Notes: generated from the sequence alone by a model not told the origin. Shown: positions 29,030 to 37,739, counted from the first letter of the stretch. The stretch is DNA of 64,000 bases from an uncultured Gammaproteobacteria bacterium (GCA_905479985.1 CAJQOM010000035.1:1-64000), one strand, 5' to 3'. Numbers and translations: made by a program.

Positions 29030-30265
29030 ATGCCTTATTCAATCCTCAAAGCACCCTCAAATAAATTCAAAATACAATTCCGTTCGCGCCATATTCAAGG
29101 CTCTATTAACAGAACTTTCCCCACTTATGATGAAGCTGTAAACCTTGGTAACGAATTAGATGAAAGTTTAGAAAAACTAATCCTTGGTGAGAAAGCAATC
29201 CCTGCTTACCCTCCTCAAACACTCATAGATAGCGTACACCCCTTACTCACTTCACATATATTACATAGACCCTACTTCAACGACCTTGGCATTGATAGTA
29301 ACGGCAATCAATTAACACTATCCCACCTTATTGATAATTACCTTTTGTGGCATAACAGTCAGCCAGATAAAACTGATTATGGCGTAGCGCCAAGGCTAAG
29401 GTGGTGGCGTGAGAATTACGGGTATATAGCTATAGAGTCATTTACCGCTATTGAGGTATCGGAAGGTATTGAAAAGATAATATCGGGTAAAGGTATTTCA
29501 GATAAAAAGCCTCGAACACCTCAAACTAGCAATAGATACAAAGCCAATCTATCAAGCGTATTCACCTATGCAATTAAACCCAAAAGAGTACACATTAAAG
29601 GCTCTCACACGCCCAAGGCAAGGTTAATATCGAACCCTTGCAGATTGGTGCAGGGTGAGCCTGAAGGCACTCCACGTAGGCGCAGCCTCACTGTAAGTGA
29701 GCAAGAACGATTGATTGAAGCTAGCAAACAATCAGAATGGAAGCCTATGTATGCCTTAGTCTTAATGGCATTAACCTGTGGTGCACGCAAGGGTGAATTA
29801 ATGGGACTAAGATGGAAAGATATAGACTGGTCAAACAATACTGTTTTTGTATTACGCACTAAAAATGGTGACTCTAAAGAAATGTCTATCGTACCCAAAC
29901 TAAAAGATTACCTGTTTAGACTATGGGGTTCGGTGAAATTATCTACTAACGATATTAACGTAAAAGAGCATTTGATATTTCGAGGAATAGTATCACCATA
30001 TAGGTCATTTACAATGCACAAGCAATGGATTAAAACTCTTGAACGTGCAGAAATAGAACCTTTAGATGACAAGTATGGTGAACCCATCGTATTTCACTCT
30101 TTACGTCACACCTTTTGCACAACCCTGCATAGAAATGGAGAGGACTTAAAGACGATACAATCACTAGCAGGTCACCGTGATATATCAACCACCTTGCGCT
30201 ATACCCATGATGATAAAGACACTAAGGAAAAGGCAATTCACAATAGTTTTGCTAACTATGGTTGA
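29030..30265 (+). CDS. tyrosine recombinase/integrase
   Basis: Site-specific integrase of 411 residues. Catalytic residues are visible: R253 (CGARKGEL), H356 and R359 (FHSLRHTF), H382 (LAGHRD) and nucleophile Y391 (TTLRYTH). The N-terminal part carries an arm-binding-like and core-binding region. GGAG sits 6 nt before the ATG. Its position 124 bp from tRNA-His and the flanking direct repeats identify it as the enzyme that inserted this element. The CDS is full length, so the element may still be excisable. Confidence 0.95.
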   Translation: MPYSILKAPSNKFKIQFRSRHIQGSINRTFPTYDEAVNLGNELDESLEKLILGEKAIPAYPPQTLIDSVHPLLTSHILHRPYFNDLGIDSNGNQLTLSHLIDNYLLWHNSQPDKTDYGVAPRLRWWRENYGYIAIESFTAIEVSEGIEKIISGKGISDKKPRTPQTSNRYKANLSSVFTYAIKPKRVHIKGSHTPKARLISNPCRLVQGEPEGTPRRRSLTVSEQERLIEASKQSEWKPMYALVLMALTCGARKGELMGLRWKDIDWSNNTVFVLRTKNGDSKEMSIVPKLKDYLFRLWGSVKLSTNDINVKEHLIFRGIVSPYRSFTMHKQWIKTLERAEIEPLDDKYGEPIVFHSLRHTFCTTLHRNGEDLKTIQSLAGHRDISTTLRYTHDDKDTKEKAIHNSFANYG

Positions 30266-30354
30266 TTTAAATCAACTGACGTAATTTATTAGCAGTAAGG
30301 ATTGGCTAGTAAATCAGGTAAACTGACTCTCGATTTAATTGTTTAGGATAACTT

Positions 30355-31926
30355 ATGGCTGACACCATTAAACTTGTTGAGCAACCTGTTGGTTCTGGGA
30401 AAACCTTTCATGTAATAAGGAAAATTGTAGAGGCTGGTGGGCTTATTATCTATTGTGCTCCCACAAAGATTTTAGCCAGACAGGTGAAGAAGGATATTCA
30501 GAAAGTTATTTCATCTAATGAGTTTGTTCACCGAAAAAATACGCCTTTATATATTGTCACAAGTGAAGATAAAGATTACAGCACTACCGTACAGGAAGCT
30601 CTCACAGAGCTAATACTTGATGCTGATAATAGTGAAGCAATTATTGTTTGTACTCTTGCGGGTATCCAAACGGTTAGTGGGAGTGTTATTTCAAAAGCAA
30701 CGAATGAAATAGGTAAAGATGTAACACTAATTCTTGATGAACTCCCTAATTTGTTCTCAACGTATCAGCACTCATTTTCAGGCGAGAATGTCAAAGTGCT
30801 AGATGGGTTGGTAACAGTTGAAGGTGATATAGCTAGAGTTAACGACAGTGCAACATATGAGCACGAATTACATGACAAGTCATTTACCTCTGAACTTCAA
30901 AAACTTTTAGAGCTTATCCCAAGTGGGAATGTTAGGTTCCAGAAAAACAAGTCTAATGGCTGGACAGTTTTTGGCTACGAATTAAAAGAAAACCTCAGTA
31001 CCATAATTAAACTGTCACAGACAATATACTTACTTGCAGCAACGGTAAAAGGTACTCTTGATTATGTTGTTTTAAATGATGTTTGGGGTTTCAATCTTGA
31101 AAACTGTGAAACAGTAAACTCCCAAGTTATTAAAAATAAGATAAAAGAGAAGGAAGGAAACATAAGGGTGTACCCATTACTTGATGAGAGTTTTTCAAGA
31201 GGAAAAGCTAATCAAGGTGACTACTCATCATCAATGCCAAATGAGGATTCGTGCTTAGTTAAAATGCTTGATAATGCAATATCTTTTATTGAAGATTCTC
31301 CTGCTTTAATTGTCTCCAATGAGTGGGCTAATAGGTTTGTCGCTCCTCGCACTAAAGGTAAAAATAATATTGAGCTGGCATCTCCAAATGTCAAAGGAAT
31401 GAATAATCATCAAGACAAGCATATTTGTTGCGCGATATATACTGCCAAACCAAATGGCTTTACAACAAGGTCACTCAACTTACTGGCAGAGCAATATAAT
31501 CTTACTAATCTTGTTGGTGCCTTCGTATTACAGTCTGAATTAGACATGATTGTTCAAATGTGTGGACGAACTAGTATACGTAACAGAGAATCAAATGAAA
31601 CATGTCACTTCCTAGTATCTGATAAGAAACAAGCTGAGCATATTCTCGAAACCTATGTTAGTGATAAACAGCTTTATGGCTCTTTAATGGACGAGTCATT
31701 AATGGTTAATTGGAGCGATTTTTCAGATACCAATACGGGAAGACCAAGGTCATATGAACGAGAAGAAACGGCACAAGAGATGGCTCAGTATATGGCGTAT
31801 CACGATTACATAGGCGAACCAATAAAGCAAAAAGATTTAGCTGAAATGTATGGTTTCACACCTTCCGGGGTAAGCAAACTCCTAAAAGATGCAGGCTATA
31901 AAAAGCCAAGTAAAAATGATTCATAA
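30355..31926 (+). CDS. helicase-like ATPase with C-terminal helix-turn-helix
   Basis: Predicted DEAD-like superfamily 2 NTPase of 523 residues. It has Walker A PVGSGKTFHV (about 11-20), a motif Ia-like segment IIYCAPTKILARQV, Walker B LILDELPN (about 125-132) and a motif VI-like QMCGRTSIRN. The C-terminus (about 488-512, KDLAEMYGFTPSGVSKLLKDAG) looks like a helix-turn-helix. It follows the integrase by 90 bp. Such proteins in small islands may replicate the element, but a defence role is also possible; the sequence alone does not tell. Confidence 0.75.
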   Translation: MADTIKLVEQPVGSGKTFHVIRKIVEAGGLIIYCAPTKILARQVKKDIQKVISSNEFVHRKNTPLYIVTSEDKDYSTTVQEALTELILDADNSEAIIVCTLAGIQTVSGSVISKATNEIGKDVTLILDELPNLFSTYQHSFSGENVKVLDGLVTVEGDIARVNDSATYEHELHDKSFTSELQKLLELIPSGNVRFQKNKSNGWTVFGYELKENLSTIIKLSQTIYLLAATVKGTLDYVVLNDVWGFNLENCETVNSQVIKNKIKEKEGNIRVYPLLDESFSRGKANQGDYSSSMPNEDSCLVKMLDNAISFIEDSPALIVSNEWANRFVAPRTKGKNNIELASPNVKGMNNHQDKHICCAIYTAKPNGFTTRSLNLLAEQYNLTNLVGAFVLQSELDMIVQMCGRTSIRNRESNETCHFLVSDKKQAEHILETYVSDKQLYGSLMDESLMVNWSDFSDTNTGRPRSYEREETAQEMAQYMAYHDYIGEPIKQKDLAEMYGFTPSGVSKLLKDAGYKKPSKNDS

Positions 31927-31976
31927 AGTTTCCATTAGTCCTAAGAAGTCTTTAGGCGTTTTGGAAAGTTTTTAGG

Positions 31977-32171
31977 ATGAGATTAAAGAAGACGCTACCA
32001 CTAATAAATAGTCTTATTAGTCAGGACGTCCTCTTTGGCAGTTATAGAACTAATAACCCGAAAGGAACTGCTCCTAAACTTATTATTTCATCTAAATATG
32101 CTGATCCAAGGAGAACTTTAGAAAAAAAACTAGGTGAAAAAGTTACATCTTTTGATATTGTTACTCTATAA
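31977..32171 (+). CDS. small hypothetical protein
   Basis: A 64-residue basic ORF starting MRLKKTLPLINSLISQD, 50 bp after the helicase-like gene. GGAAAG lies 9 nt before the ATG. No domain is recognised. Its position in line with the helicase gene is the main support. Confidence 0.4.
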   Translation: MRLKKTLPLINSLISQDVLFGSYRTNNPKGTAPKLIISSKYADPRRTLEKKLGEKVTSFDIVTL

Positions 32172-32475
32172 ATCCAGTATTGATATGAGGGTATGCTTAA
32201 CTAGGTACACATTAGTGGGTTTTTGCTATATTTATTAACCTCTAATATGTTGTAGATACTAATATATCTCGTAAAGTAAGTGACCTTTTTTAATTGACTC
32301 TCGCATACCTAACTAACAGGTAACCAAAGGAAAACCATAGCATCAAAAACTCAAACTAAACCCCAGAATAGAAGCACAGGTTACAGTCCCTAAGTCTTTC
32401 GGCTTCATACCCTAATACACCTCAAATGCCACATTCTGTTTAACACAACCCTGCTATGCCGACAAACTAACCACA
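32172..32475. other. AT-rich gap inside the element, no gene seen
   Basis: About 300 bp between two convergent transcription units of the element. It is AT-rich with repeated CTAATAT words near 32240-32270, but I see no ORF, clear hairpin terminator or iteron array. It could hold a replication or transfer origin; nothing proves it. Confidence 0.4.
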
Positions 32476-32982
32476 TCAAAAATTGGCTTTTATGTCTTCC
32501 CATTTCACTATATCGTATTTTGCTGTAATGTTTTCATAAACGGACTCGGCATTGTACGCATGCGGGTGATTCTCAGGCTTTTCTTTAAAGCAAAGAATAA
32601 TGTTAGTTGATGAGGGAGTCGTTATATTATATGTCTGTCCTCCGGTAATACGTGTAGTTGCATTAAAGCTGCCACTGTCGTAAACATGACCCCTCGTATG
32701 GGCTTCAACCGGCATTCTATGTGTATTATTCTTAACCTCGTTAGCCTCTTCTAAGATTACGAAGTATTTGTAGTTATTACCCAATGCAAGCTCCGCACTG
32801 CGTAATAGTGCATAATCCCGAGCCCTTTGAGGATTGGTATACCCGTTGCCTTCAAAGCCAACTTTAAACATGTTTTCGGCAATCTGAAGGTCTGAATAAC
32901 CTCCCGTCAAGCCCTTACTTTGATATGCTGTAGCACACCCAGCAAGCATCAAAACTAATAAGGCTGAAGTTAACAATTTCAT
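32476..32982 (-). CDS. CC0125/CC1285-type lipoprotein
   Basis: The 168-residue precursor has a lipobox (LLVLMLAGC, Cys16). The mature region has the conserved GGYSDLQIAENMFKVGFEGN and RARDYALLRSAELAL patterns of the CC0125/CC1285 lipoproteins, whose function is unknown. It is on the minus strand, opposite its neighbours in the element. Confidence 0.75.
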   Translation of the reverse strand: MKLLTSALLVLMLAGCATAYQSKGLTGGYSDLQIAENMFKVGFEGNGYTNPQRARDYALLRSAELALGNNYKYFVILEEANEVKNNTHRMPVEAHTRGHVYDSGSFNATTRITGGQTYNITTPSSTNIILCFKEKPENHPHAYNAESVYENITAKYDIVKWEDIKANF

Positions 32983-33126
32983 TTAAAGCTCCATGCGAAA
33001 ATATAAGTCTCAAATAAACATAACAAACCACAAAACACTTGTCACCCACTAAACCACCAACCCATATTTGGCTCAAGTGATTATTTTGTTATTATCGGGC
33101 TATCAGTTTAGAGAAGAGGAAATCCC

Positions 33127-33789
33127 GTGAAAAATATTATCGTCGCTACATTACTACTTCTTCTTAGTACAAATGCTTTCGCTTGTTATGATGAAAGCCT
33201 GAGTGGTAAGGATAGTTTTGATAACTGCTTGGTTGAAGCTGAACAAGGGGATGCATTTGCTCAACTCAGCCTTGGGTTTATGTATAACAATGGGCAAGGC
33301 GTAGCCCAAGACTACAAAGAAGCTGTGAAGTGGTACACAAAAGCTGCTGAGCAAGGAGTTGCAACAGCTCAATCGAGCCTTGGGATTATGTATAACAATG
33401 GTCAAGGCGTAGCCCAAGACTACAAAGAGGCTGTAAAGTGGTATACAAAAGCTGCTGAGCAAGGAGATGAACTAGCTCAATACAACCTTGCGCTTATGTA
33501 TGACAATGGCAAAGGCGTAGCCCAAGACTATAAAGAAGCTATGAAGTGGTATACAAAAGCTGCTGAACAAGGACATACAGATGCTCAATACAATCTTGGG
33601 GTTATGTATTACAAAGGTGAAGGTGTAGTGCAAGACTACAAAAGTGCACACATGTGGTTCAACATAGCAGCTGCAAATGGGGGTTCAAAAGCAGTCGAAC
33701 CCAGAGACCTCTTAGCGAAAGAAATAACACCTTCCCAAATAGAAAAAGCACAGGATATGGCTCGTGAGTGGATGGCTGAGCATCAATAG
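33127..33789 (+). CDS. secreted Sel1-repeat (TPR-like) protein
   Basis: The 220-residue product has a signal peptide (MKNIIVATLLLLLSTNAFA) followed by four to five Sel1-like repeats of 36 residues, three of them containing GVAQDYKEA(V/M)KWYTKAA. The repeats are also close at DNA level (108-bp period, about 33265-33590), pointing to recent expansion or ongoing gene conversion. Sel1 arrays mediate protein contacts, often in the periplasm. The next gene, a thermonuclease, starts inside this one (26-bp overlap). Confidence 0.9.
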   Translation: MKNIIVATLLLLLSTNAFACYDESLSGKDSFDNCLVEAEQGDAFAQLSLGFMYNNGQGVAQDYKEAVKWYTKAAEQGVATAQSSLGIMYNNGQGVAQDYKEAVKWYTKAAEQGDELAQYNLALMYDNGKGVAQDYKEAMKWYTKAAEQGHTDAQYNLGVMYYKGEGVVQDYKSAHMWFNIAAANGGSKAVEPRDLLAKEITPSQIEKAQDMAREWMAEHQ

Positions 33790-34258
33790 ATTACTTTTAC
33801 CCTTACTTTTACCCTTACTTTTACTCTTTACCCTATCAGCCCAAGCAGAAACATTAGAAGGTAAGGTAGTTAAGATAGCTGATGGTGATACTCTTACCCT
33901 GCTTACTTCTGCAAACAAACAAATTAAGATTAGATTAGCTGGTATTGATACACCTGAAAAGAAACAACCTTTTGGTAAGAGAGCTAAACAAGCTCTGGCT
34001 AATTTAGCTTTTCAGAAACAAGCCTTGGTAGAAGTAGAAACCAAAGACAGGTACGGAAGAACAGTAGGCACTGTATTTGTAGGCAGTCAAAACCTAAATG
34101 CTGAATTAGTTAGACAAGGTATGGCATGGGTTTACAGGGAATACACTAGCGATAAAAGGCTTTATGCTCTGGAATCAGAAGCGAAACAATCTAAACGTGG
34201 ACTTTGGTTACAAGAGAATCCTATATCACCTTGGGAATGGCGTAGAGGCAGACGTTAA
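33764..34258 (+). CDS. secreted thermonuclease (staphylococcal nuclease family)
   Basis: Ca-dependent nuclease of 164 residues, exported. Catalytic residues align with the family: R57, D62 and E65 in IRLAGIDTPE, and R99 in RYGRTVG. The signal peptide is extremely leucine-rich because its core is encoded by three 12-bp tandem copies (33791-33826) reading L-L-L-P. The start is GTG inside the Sel1 gene, with AGGA 8 nt upstream. It could act on extracellular or incoming DNA. Confidence 0.92.
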   Translation: MSGWLSINRLLLPLLLPLLLLFTLSAQAETLEGKVVKIADGDTLTLLTSANKQIKIRLAGIDTPEKKQPFGKRAKQALANLAFQKQALVEVETKDRYGRTVGTVFVGSQNLNAELVRQGMAWVYREYTSDKRLYALESEAKQSKRGLWLQENPISPWEWRRGRR

Positions 34259-34426
34259 CCAAGGCAAATCCCAATATTTAGGCTGGCAAAACAACCCTAT
34301 CTTAGGCATAATGTTAGCGTATAAGGTGCGGGGTTTGAACGCCTTAGAGGGGCTTACAGGAGCCATAAAGGTTAGCCATACCCTTGCAACCAATCACCAT
34401 GAAAGGCAAGTGCTATAGTGTTATAT

Positions 34427-34873
34427 CTAATCCACCTGTTGGGCTGTCAAAAATAAAGACTTACCTAATGCTGTAAAGAAGTCTTGGTAAGGCTTGGGAT
34501 CTTCTATTGCTTCTAGATTATATTGTGCATTTGCTCTGACCACCATCTGCTTATCTCCTCTCGGACGAACACTTACAGTCATTTTCAGCTGGTACATCTT
34601 GGCTCCAGATTTACCAAACTTCGTGCCTGACACCGAGCCTAACAACAAGTCTGCATTATCAACGATAAAATCCAAATCTTGTAGAGTGCTAATTGCTGAC
34701 CTCATAACCTTGTTTTTATCGCTAGACTCAAATACTCGAGTTTGCATGCTTCTGAGCTGAACTTGACTTTCTGTAGCTGCTAAAACCTGCTTTTTTGGGT
34801 TCAACTGGCAGCCTGATATTGTTATCAGTGGTACTACGGCAGCAGCGATAAGAAGGACTCTTCTGATTTTCAT
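34427..34873 (-). CDS. lipoprotein, paralogous to upstream neighbour
   Basis: The 148-residue precursor has a lipobox (ITISGC, Cys22). The mature protein resembles the product of 34870-35406: both have (M/T)Q(T/S)R, a STLQDLDF or AVLQDLGF segment and a C-terminal FFxxLxKSxFL motif. It overlaps that gene by 4 bp (ATGA). The family is unnamed to me; such paired lipoproteins occur on mobile regions of proteobacteria. Function unknown. Confidence 0.75.
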   Translation of the reverse strand: MKIRRVLLIAAAVVPLITISGCQLNPKKQVLAATESQVQLRSMQTRVFESSDKNKVMRSAISTLQDLDFIVDNADLLLGSVSGTKFGKSGAKMYQLKMTVSVRPRGDKQMVVRANAQYNLEAIEDPKPYQDFFTALGKSLFLTAQQVD

Positions 34874-35406
34874 ATATTGTTTGCCTCAAGAAATACAGAC
34901 TTGGAAAGTTTGCTAAAGAACTCCTGATAAATTTCAGGGTCGTCAACAGTTTCAACCCTTGATACTTGGTCACGCGTGTTCCAGACCTTTCTCTGAAACT
35001 TTACCCTAACATGAGCTCTTTTCTCATCTAAAGACGGGCTGACAATCATGGCAACCCTTATCTTTTGATTCCTATCAGTTGGTAGAGCGACACCAGTAAG
35101 CATGGCATAGACAATTGCGCCAGCAATCTGCCCTGCATTGGTCGCATCTCTATCCTTGCTTGCCACCAAAAAGCCAAGTTTTGTTTCGCTCTTGTCCAGT
35201 GTAAAACCAAGGTCTTGTAGGACTGCAGCTGATGCAGCAATGATTTGCTCCTCATCAGTCGTGTCATAGTATCTCGATTGTGTTTGACGCTCCTCAATTG
35301 TGTCAGGCGTTAGAATTAAAGCGTCCTTGGGTATCCCTCCACAGCCAGATAGCGTAAGCAAGAAAAGGATAATAGCTGAGCTTAGCAGGTATTTACTCGG
35401 TTTCAT
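34870..35406 (-). CDS. lipoprotein, unknown function
   Basis: The 178-residue precursor has a lipobox (LLTLSGC, Cys22). It shares the LQDLGF and FFSKLSKSVFLEA segments with the shorter downstream protein and has an extra small-residue hydrophobic stretch (IAGAIVYAMLTGVALP). Middle gene of a three-lipoprotein operon 35865 to 34427. Confidence 0.75.
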   Translation of the reverse strand: MKPSKYLLSSAIILFLLTLSGCGGIPKDALILTPDTIEERQTQSRYYDTTDEEQIIAASAAVLQDLGFTLDKSETKLGFLVASKDRDATNAGQIAGAIVYAMLTGVALPTDRNQKIRVAMIVSPSLDEKRAHVRVKFQRKVWNTRDQVSRVETVDDPEIYQEFFSKLSKSVFLEANNI

Positions 35407-35427
35407 TTTTTTAATCCTTCCCTGATT

Positions 35428-35865
35428 CTAAAAGCGGCTAGTGTGGTAAGCGAAGTCTCTGACTAAGTTATTATCGTCATATTTAATTATGACGGTTAAC
35501 GTTCTTTGTGATGTAGAAGATGCTCCAGCGGAAGAATTATATCCACCACCCAAGCCTCCACCAACGCTGCCGCCAAAACCTAGAATCAGTGTTGAAATTC
35601 CACCCGAACTAGTGGAATATGCATTTTCTGTCGAGAGCTTGTCATATATCCATACCTCTCTTCTGTTTTCATCTGTTGTAACTATGTTTGGTGAGCCTAA
35701 TGTAGCTGCAACATCTGATGAGGGCATGCCAATGCTAATTTCCTTTTGGACAGTACCCACAGTCACTCTATCATCACTGTTATCCCTGACCTGGTCTCTA
35801 TGATAACCAACGCTGGCACATCCCGATAACAATGCAGTTAATAAAACTAAACCGATGTATTTCAT
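35428..35865 (-). CDS. BamE/SmpA-like lipoprotein
   Basis: The 145-residue precursor has a lipobox (LLTALLSGC, Cys16). The segment SIGMPSSDVAATLGSPNIV followed by REVWIYDK resembles the BamE/OmlA fold, and a Gly/Ser-rich stretch follows. It is the first gene of the three-lipoprotein operon, 21 bp ahead of the next. It is not the housekeeping BamE, which is encoded at 20905. Confidence 0.75.
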   Translation of the reverse strand: MKYIGLVLLTALLSGCASVGYHRDQVRDNSDDRVTVGTVQKEISIGMPSSDVAATLGSPNIVTTDENRREVWIYDKLSTENAYSTSSGGISTLILGFGGSVGGGLGGGYNSSAGASSTSQRTLTVIIKYDDNNLVRDFAYHTSRF

Positions 35866-36297
35866 TTGAGATCCTTTTGAGGCTAAGTAATTCTAATCTA
35901 TCAGAATAGATAATTTTTGCAAGCAATTCAAAACTCTATTCAAAACCAACAGAACCGAGCCCTCATTAACGCTGTAAATGGAGGCAACAATGACTCGCTG
36001 ATATGCAACACTATTGGAACAGTGACTACATGCAATTAACGCTGCGATGGTTTTTTCAAAAAAATTAGCAGCCTTTAATACCTTTTCAAATCCACTCTTT
36101 TTTGTATGTGGGCAGGTACTATAATCATGCAATATTCTGATACACCCCCCCCCGTCTATAATTCTGTTCATAAAGTGAGAGATGATAAGGTGCAATTTGA
36201 GTGCAGATTTGTAGCTGTACGACCCTATTTATATTAAAGTCACCTATCGAAACCTAGTTATAACGTGATATGATAACTATTGATTAAACCAGCTTGA
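35866..36297. other. right end of the element, no convincing gene
   Basis: AT-rich region between the lipoprotein operon promoter and attR. A 100-codon minus-strand frame (35893-36195) exists, but it lacks a recognisable domain or good ribosome binding site and crosses a run of nine C (36145-36153), so I do not call it. The segment should include the promoter of the lipoprotein operon and integrase arm sites. Confidence 0.5.
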
Positions 36298-36346
36298 GAT
36301 TGTGATTCCGGTGGTCGTGGGTTCGAGCCCCATCACTCACCCCATT
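36298..36346 (+). repeat. attR: partial tRNA-His copy
   Basis: Perfect 49-bp copy of 28859-28907. It includes only the anticodon loop to the 3' end; there is no 5' half upstream, so it is not a functional tRNA. It marks the right boundary of the integrated element. Confidence 0.95.
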
Positions 36347-36365
36347 CCTTTAAGTTCAGCGTCAC

Positions 36366-37739
36366 TTATTCTAAGTCTAATTTCTTTAGCTTATAACGCA
36401 GTGCACGAAATGAAATACCCAGCTTTTTCGCTGCGGCTGTTTTATTCCACCGTACGGACTCCAATGCTTCAGTAATCAATTGTCTTTCTTGATCTTCAAG
36501 ATGTGCACTTAAATCATTCGGCAAAGCGGCTTGGGTAGGTTTTTGAATTGATACTGCTCGCTGATTCTGTGTTGATTGAGTGTGCAACAACACCTCTGGC
36601 AACATCAAATCTGTTTCCGTTATCTCACTGCCATCCATCCAAGTTAGCGCCCGTTCTAAAATGTTTTCTAATTCACGGACATTACCTTTAAAATCATAAG
36701 ACTGTAATGCCGATATTGCCTCATCATTAATCTTTGGTGCCGCATCTAGGCCATTTTTAGCCGCCGATTGTTCTAAAATATAATCCACTAATAAGGGAAT
36801 GTCAGCGCTGCGTTCTCGCAGGGGTGGCACTGATAATTCAATGACGTTCAAGCGATAAAACAGATCCTCTCGAAACGCGCCTTCTTGTACTTTTTCAGCG
36901 AGATTTTTATGGGTTGCACACAACACTCTGACATCAACAGGGATTTCTTCTTCGCTGCCAACAGGTCGAACTGTTTTTTCTTGTAAAGCCCGTAATAATT
37001 TCACCTGCATCATTAAGGGTAAATCGGCCACTTCATCTAAAAATAATGTGCCGCCATCCGCCGCTAGAAACAAGCCCTCTTTATCATTAACTGCACCAGT
37101 AAAGGCACCTTTTTTATGTCCAAAGAACTCGCTTTCAACTAACTCTGAGGGAATGGCACCACAGTTAATCGGTACAAATGGGTTGTCTGAACGTACACCC
37201 AACTCATGAATTAATCGCGCAACGAGTTCCTTACCCGTGCCAGACTCGCCACCAATGTATACCGGTGCCTGACTACGCGCTAGCTTAGAGACTTTACCTC
37301 TTAACTGCTGCATCACTGTCGTATCGCCTAATAAGCGATGGCGCGAGCGACGTTCCATTTTCGTTGGGCGAGATGGCGATAATTTCAATGCCGTCTCCAC
37401 CAAGTCTCGTAGAATACGTAATTTGACGGGTTTAGAAATAAAGTCAAAAGCGCCGAGCTTCAATGCTTGTACCGCCAAGTCCATATTGCCATGCGCGCTG
37501 ATCACTGCGACCGGTAAATCAGGCTTATCGGCTTGTAATGCTTTGACAAAATCCAAGCCGCTGCCATCGGGTAGCCGCATATCGGTTAAACAAAAATCAA
37601 ACGCTTGTTGCGATAGTGCTTGTCGCGCCTGGGCAATATTTTCTGCCGTGACGCAATCTACCGACATGCTTTCTAGCGTCATCGTTAACAGTTCAAGAAT
37701 ATCCGGCTCATCATCTATCACTAAAGCTTGTGGGTTCAT
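36366..37739 (-). CDS. pilR: sigma-54 response regulator PilR
   Basis: Activator of pilin transcription. The 457-residue product has a receiver domain (LVIDDEPDILELL; acceptor Asp in CLTDMRLPDGSG), a sigma-54 AAA+ domain with Walker A GGESGTGKELVARLIHE and the GAFTGA loop (HKKGAFTGAVND), and a Fis-type C-terminal HTH (NKTAAAKKLGISFRALRYKL). It overlaps pilS by 4 bp. The closeness to the attR end (20 bp) shows the element stopped just outside it. Confidence 0.94.
   Translation of the reverse strand: MNPQALVIDDEPDILELLTMTLESMSVDCVTAENIAQARQALSQQAFDFCLTDMRLPDGSGLDFVKALQADKPDLPVAVISAHGNMDLAVQALKLGAFDFISKPVKLRILRDLVETALKLSPSRPTKMERRSRHRLLGDTTVMQQLRGKVSKLARSQAPVYIGGESGTGKELVARLIHELGVRSDNPFVPINCGAIPSELVESEFFGHKKGAFTGAVNDKEGLFLAADGGTLFLDEVADLPLMMQVKLLRALQEKTVRPVGSEEEIPVDVRVLCATHKNLAEKVQEGAFREDLFYRLNVIELSVPPLRERSADIPLLVDYILEQSAAKNGLDAAPKINDEAISALQSYDFKGNVRELENILERALTWMDGSEITETDLMLPEVLLHTQSTQNQRAVSIQKPTQAALPNDLSAHLEDQERQLITEALESVRWNKTAAAKKLGISFRALRYKLKKLDLE

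Larger units (their letters stand above)
28859..36346. mobile_element. integrated genetic element in tRNA-His, about 7.4 kb
   Basis: The element is bounded by a perfect 49-bp direct repeat (28859-28907 and 36298-36346) and its integrase gene lies directly beside the intact tRNA. Contents in order: integrase, helicase-like protein with HTH, a 64-residue ORF, a CC0125-type lipoprotein (-), Sel1-repeat protein, thermonuclease, then three lipoprotein genes (-). Base composition is visibly more AT-rich and codon use (AGA, AGG, TTA, CTA) differs from the flanks. No capsid, terminase, relaxase or transfer genes are visible, so it resembles a small non-self-transmissible island or satellite. Confidence 0.92.

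Noticed and set aside
34164-34418. 84-residue plus-strand ORF after the thermonuclease
   Set aside because: It starts inside the thermonuclease gene in another frame and shows no domain or ribosome binding site.
35893-36195. 100-residue minus-strand ORF
   Set aside because: No domain, no signal, poor start context and a C9 run inside; treated as noncoding.
36298-36346. Second tRNA-His
   Set aside because: Only the 3' half is present; no D-arm or 5' acceptor strand lies upstream. It is the attR repeat.
28859-36346. Prophage
   Set aside because: No capsid, portal, terminase, tail or lysis gene is visible; the length and cargo fit a small island.
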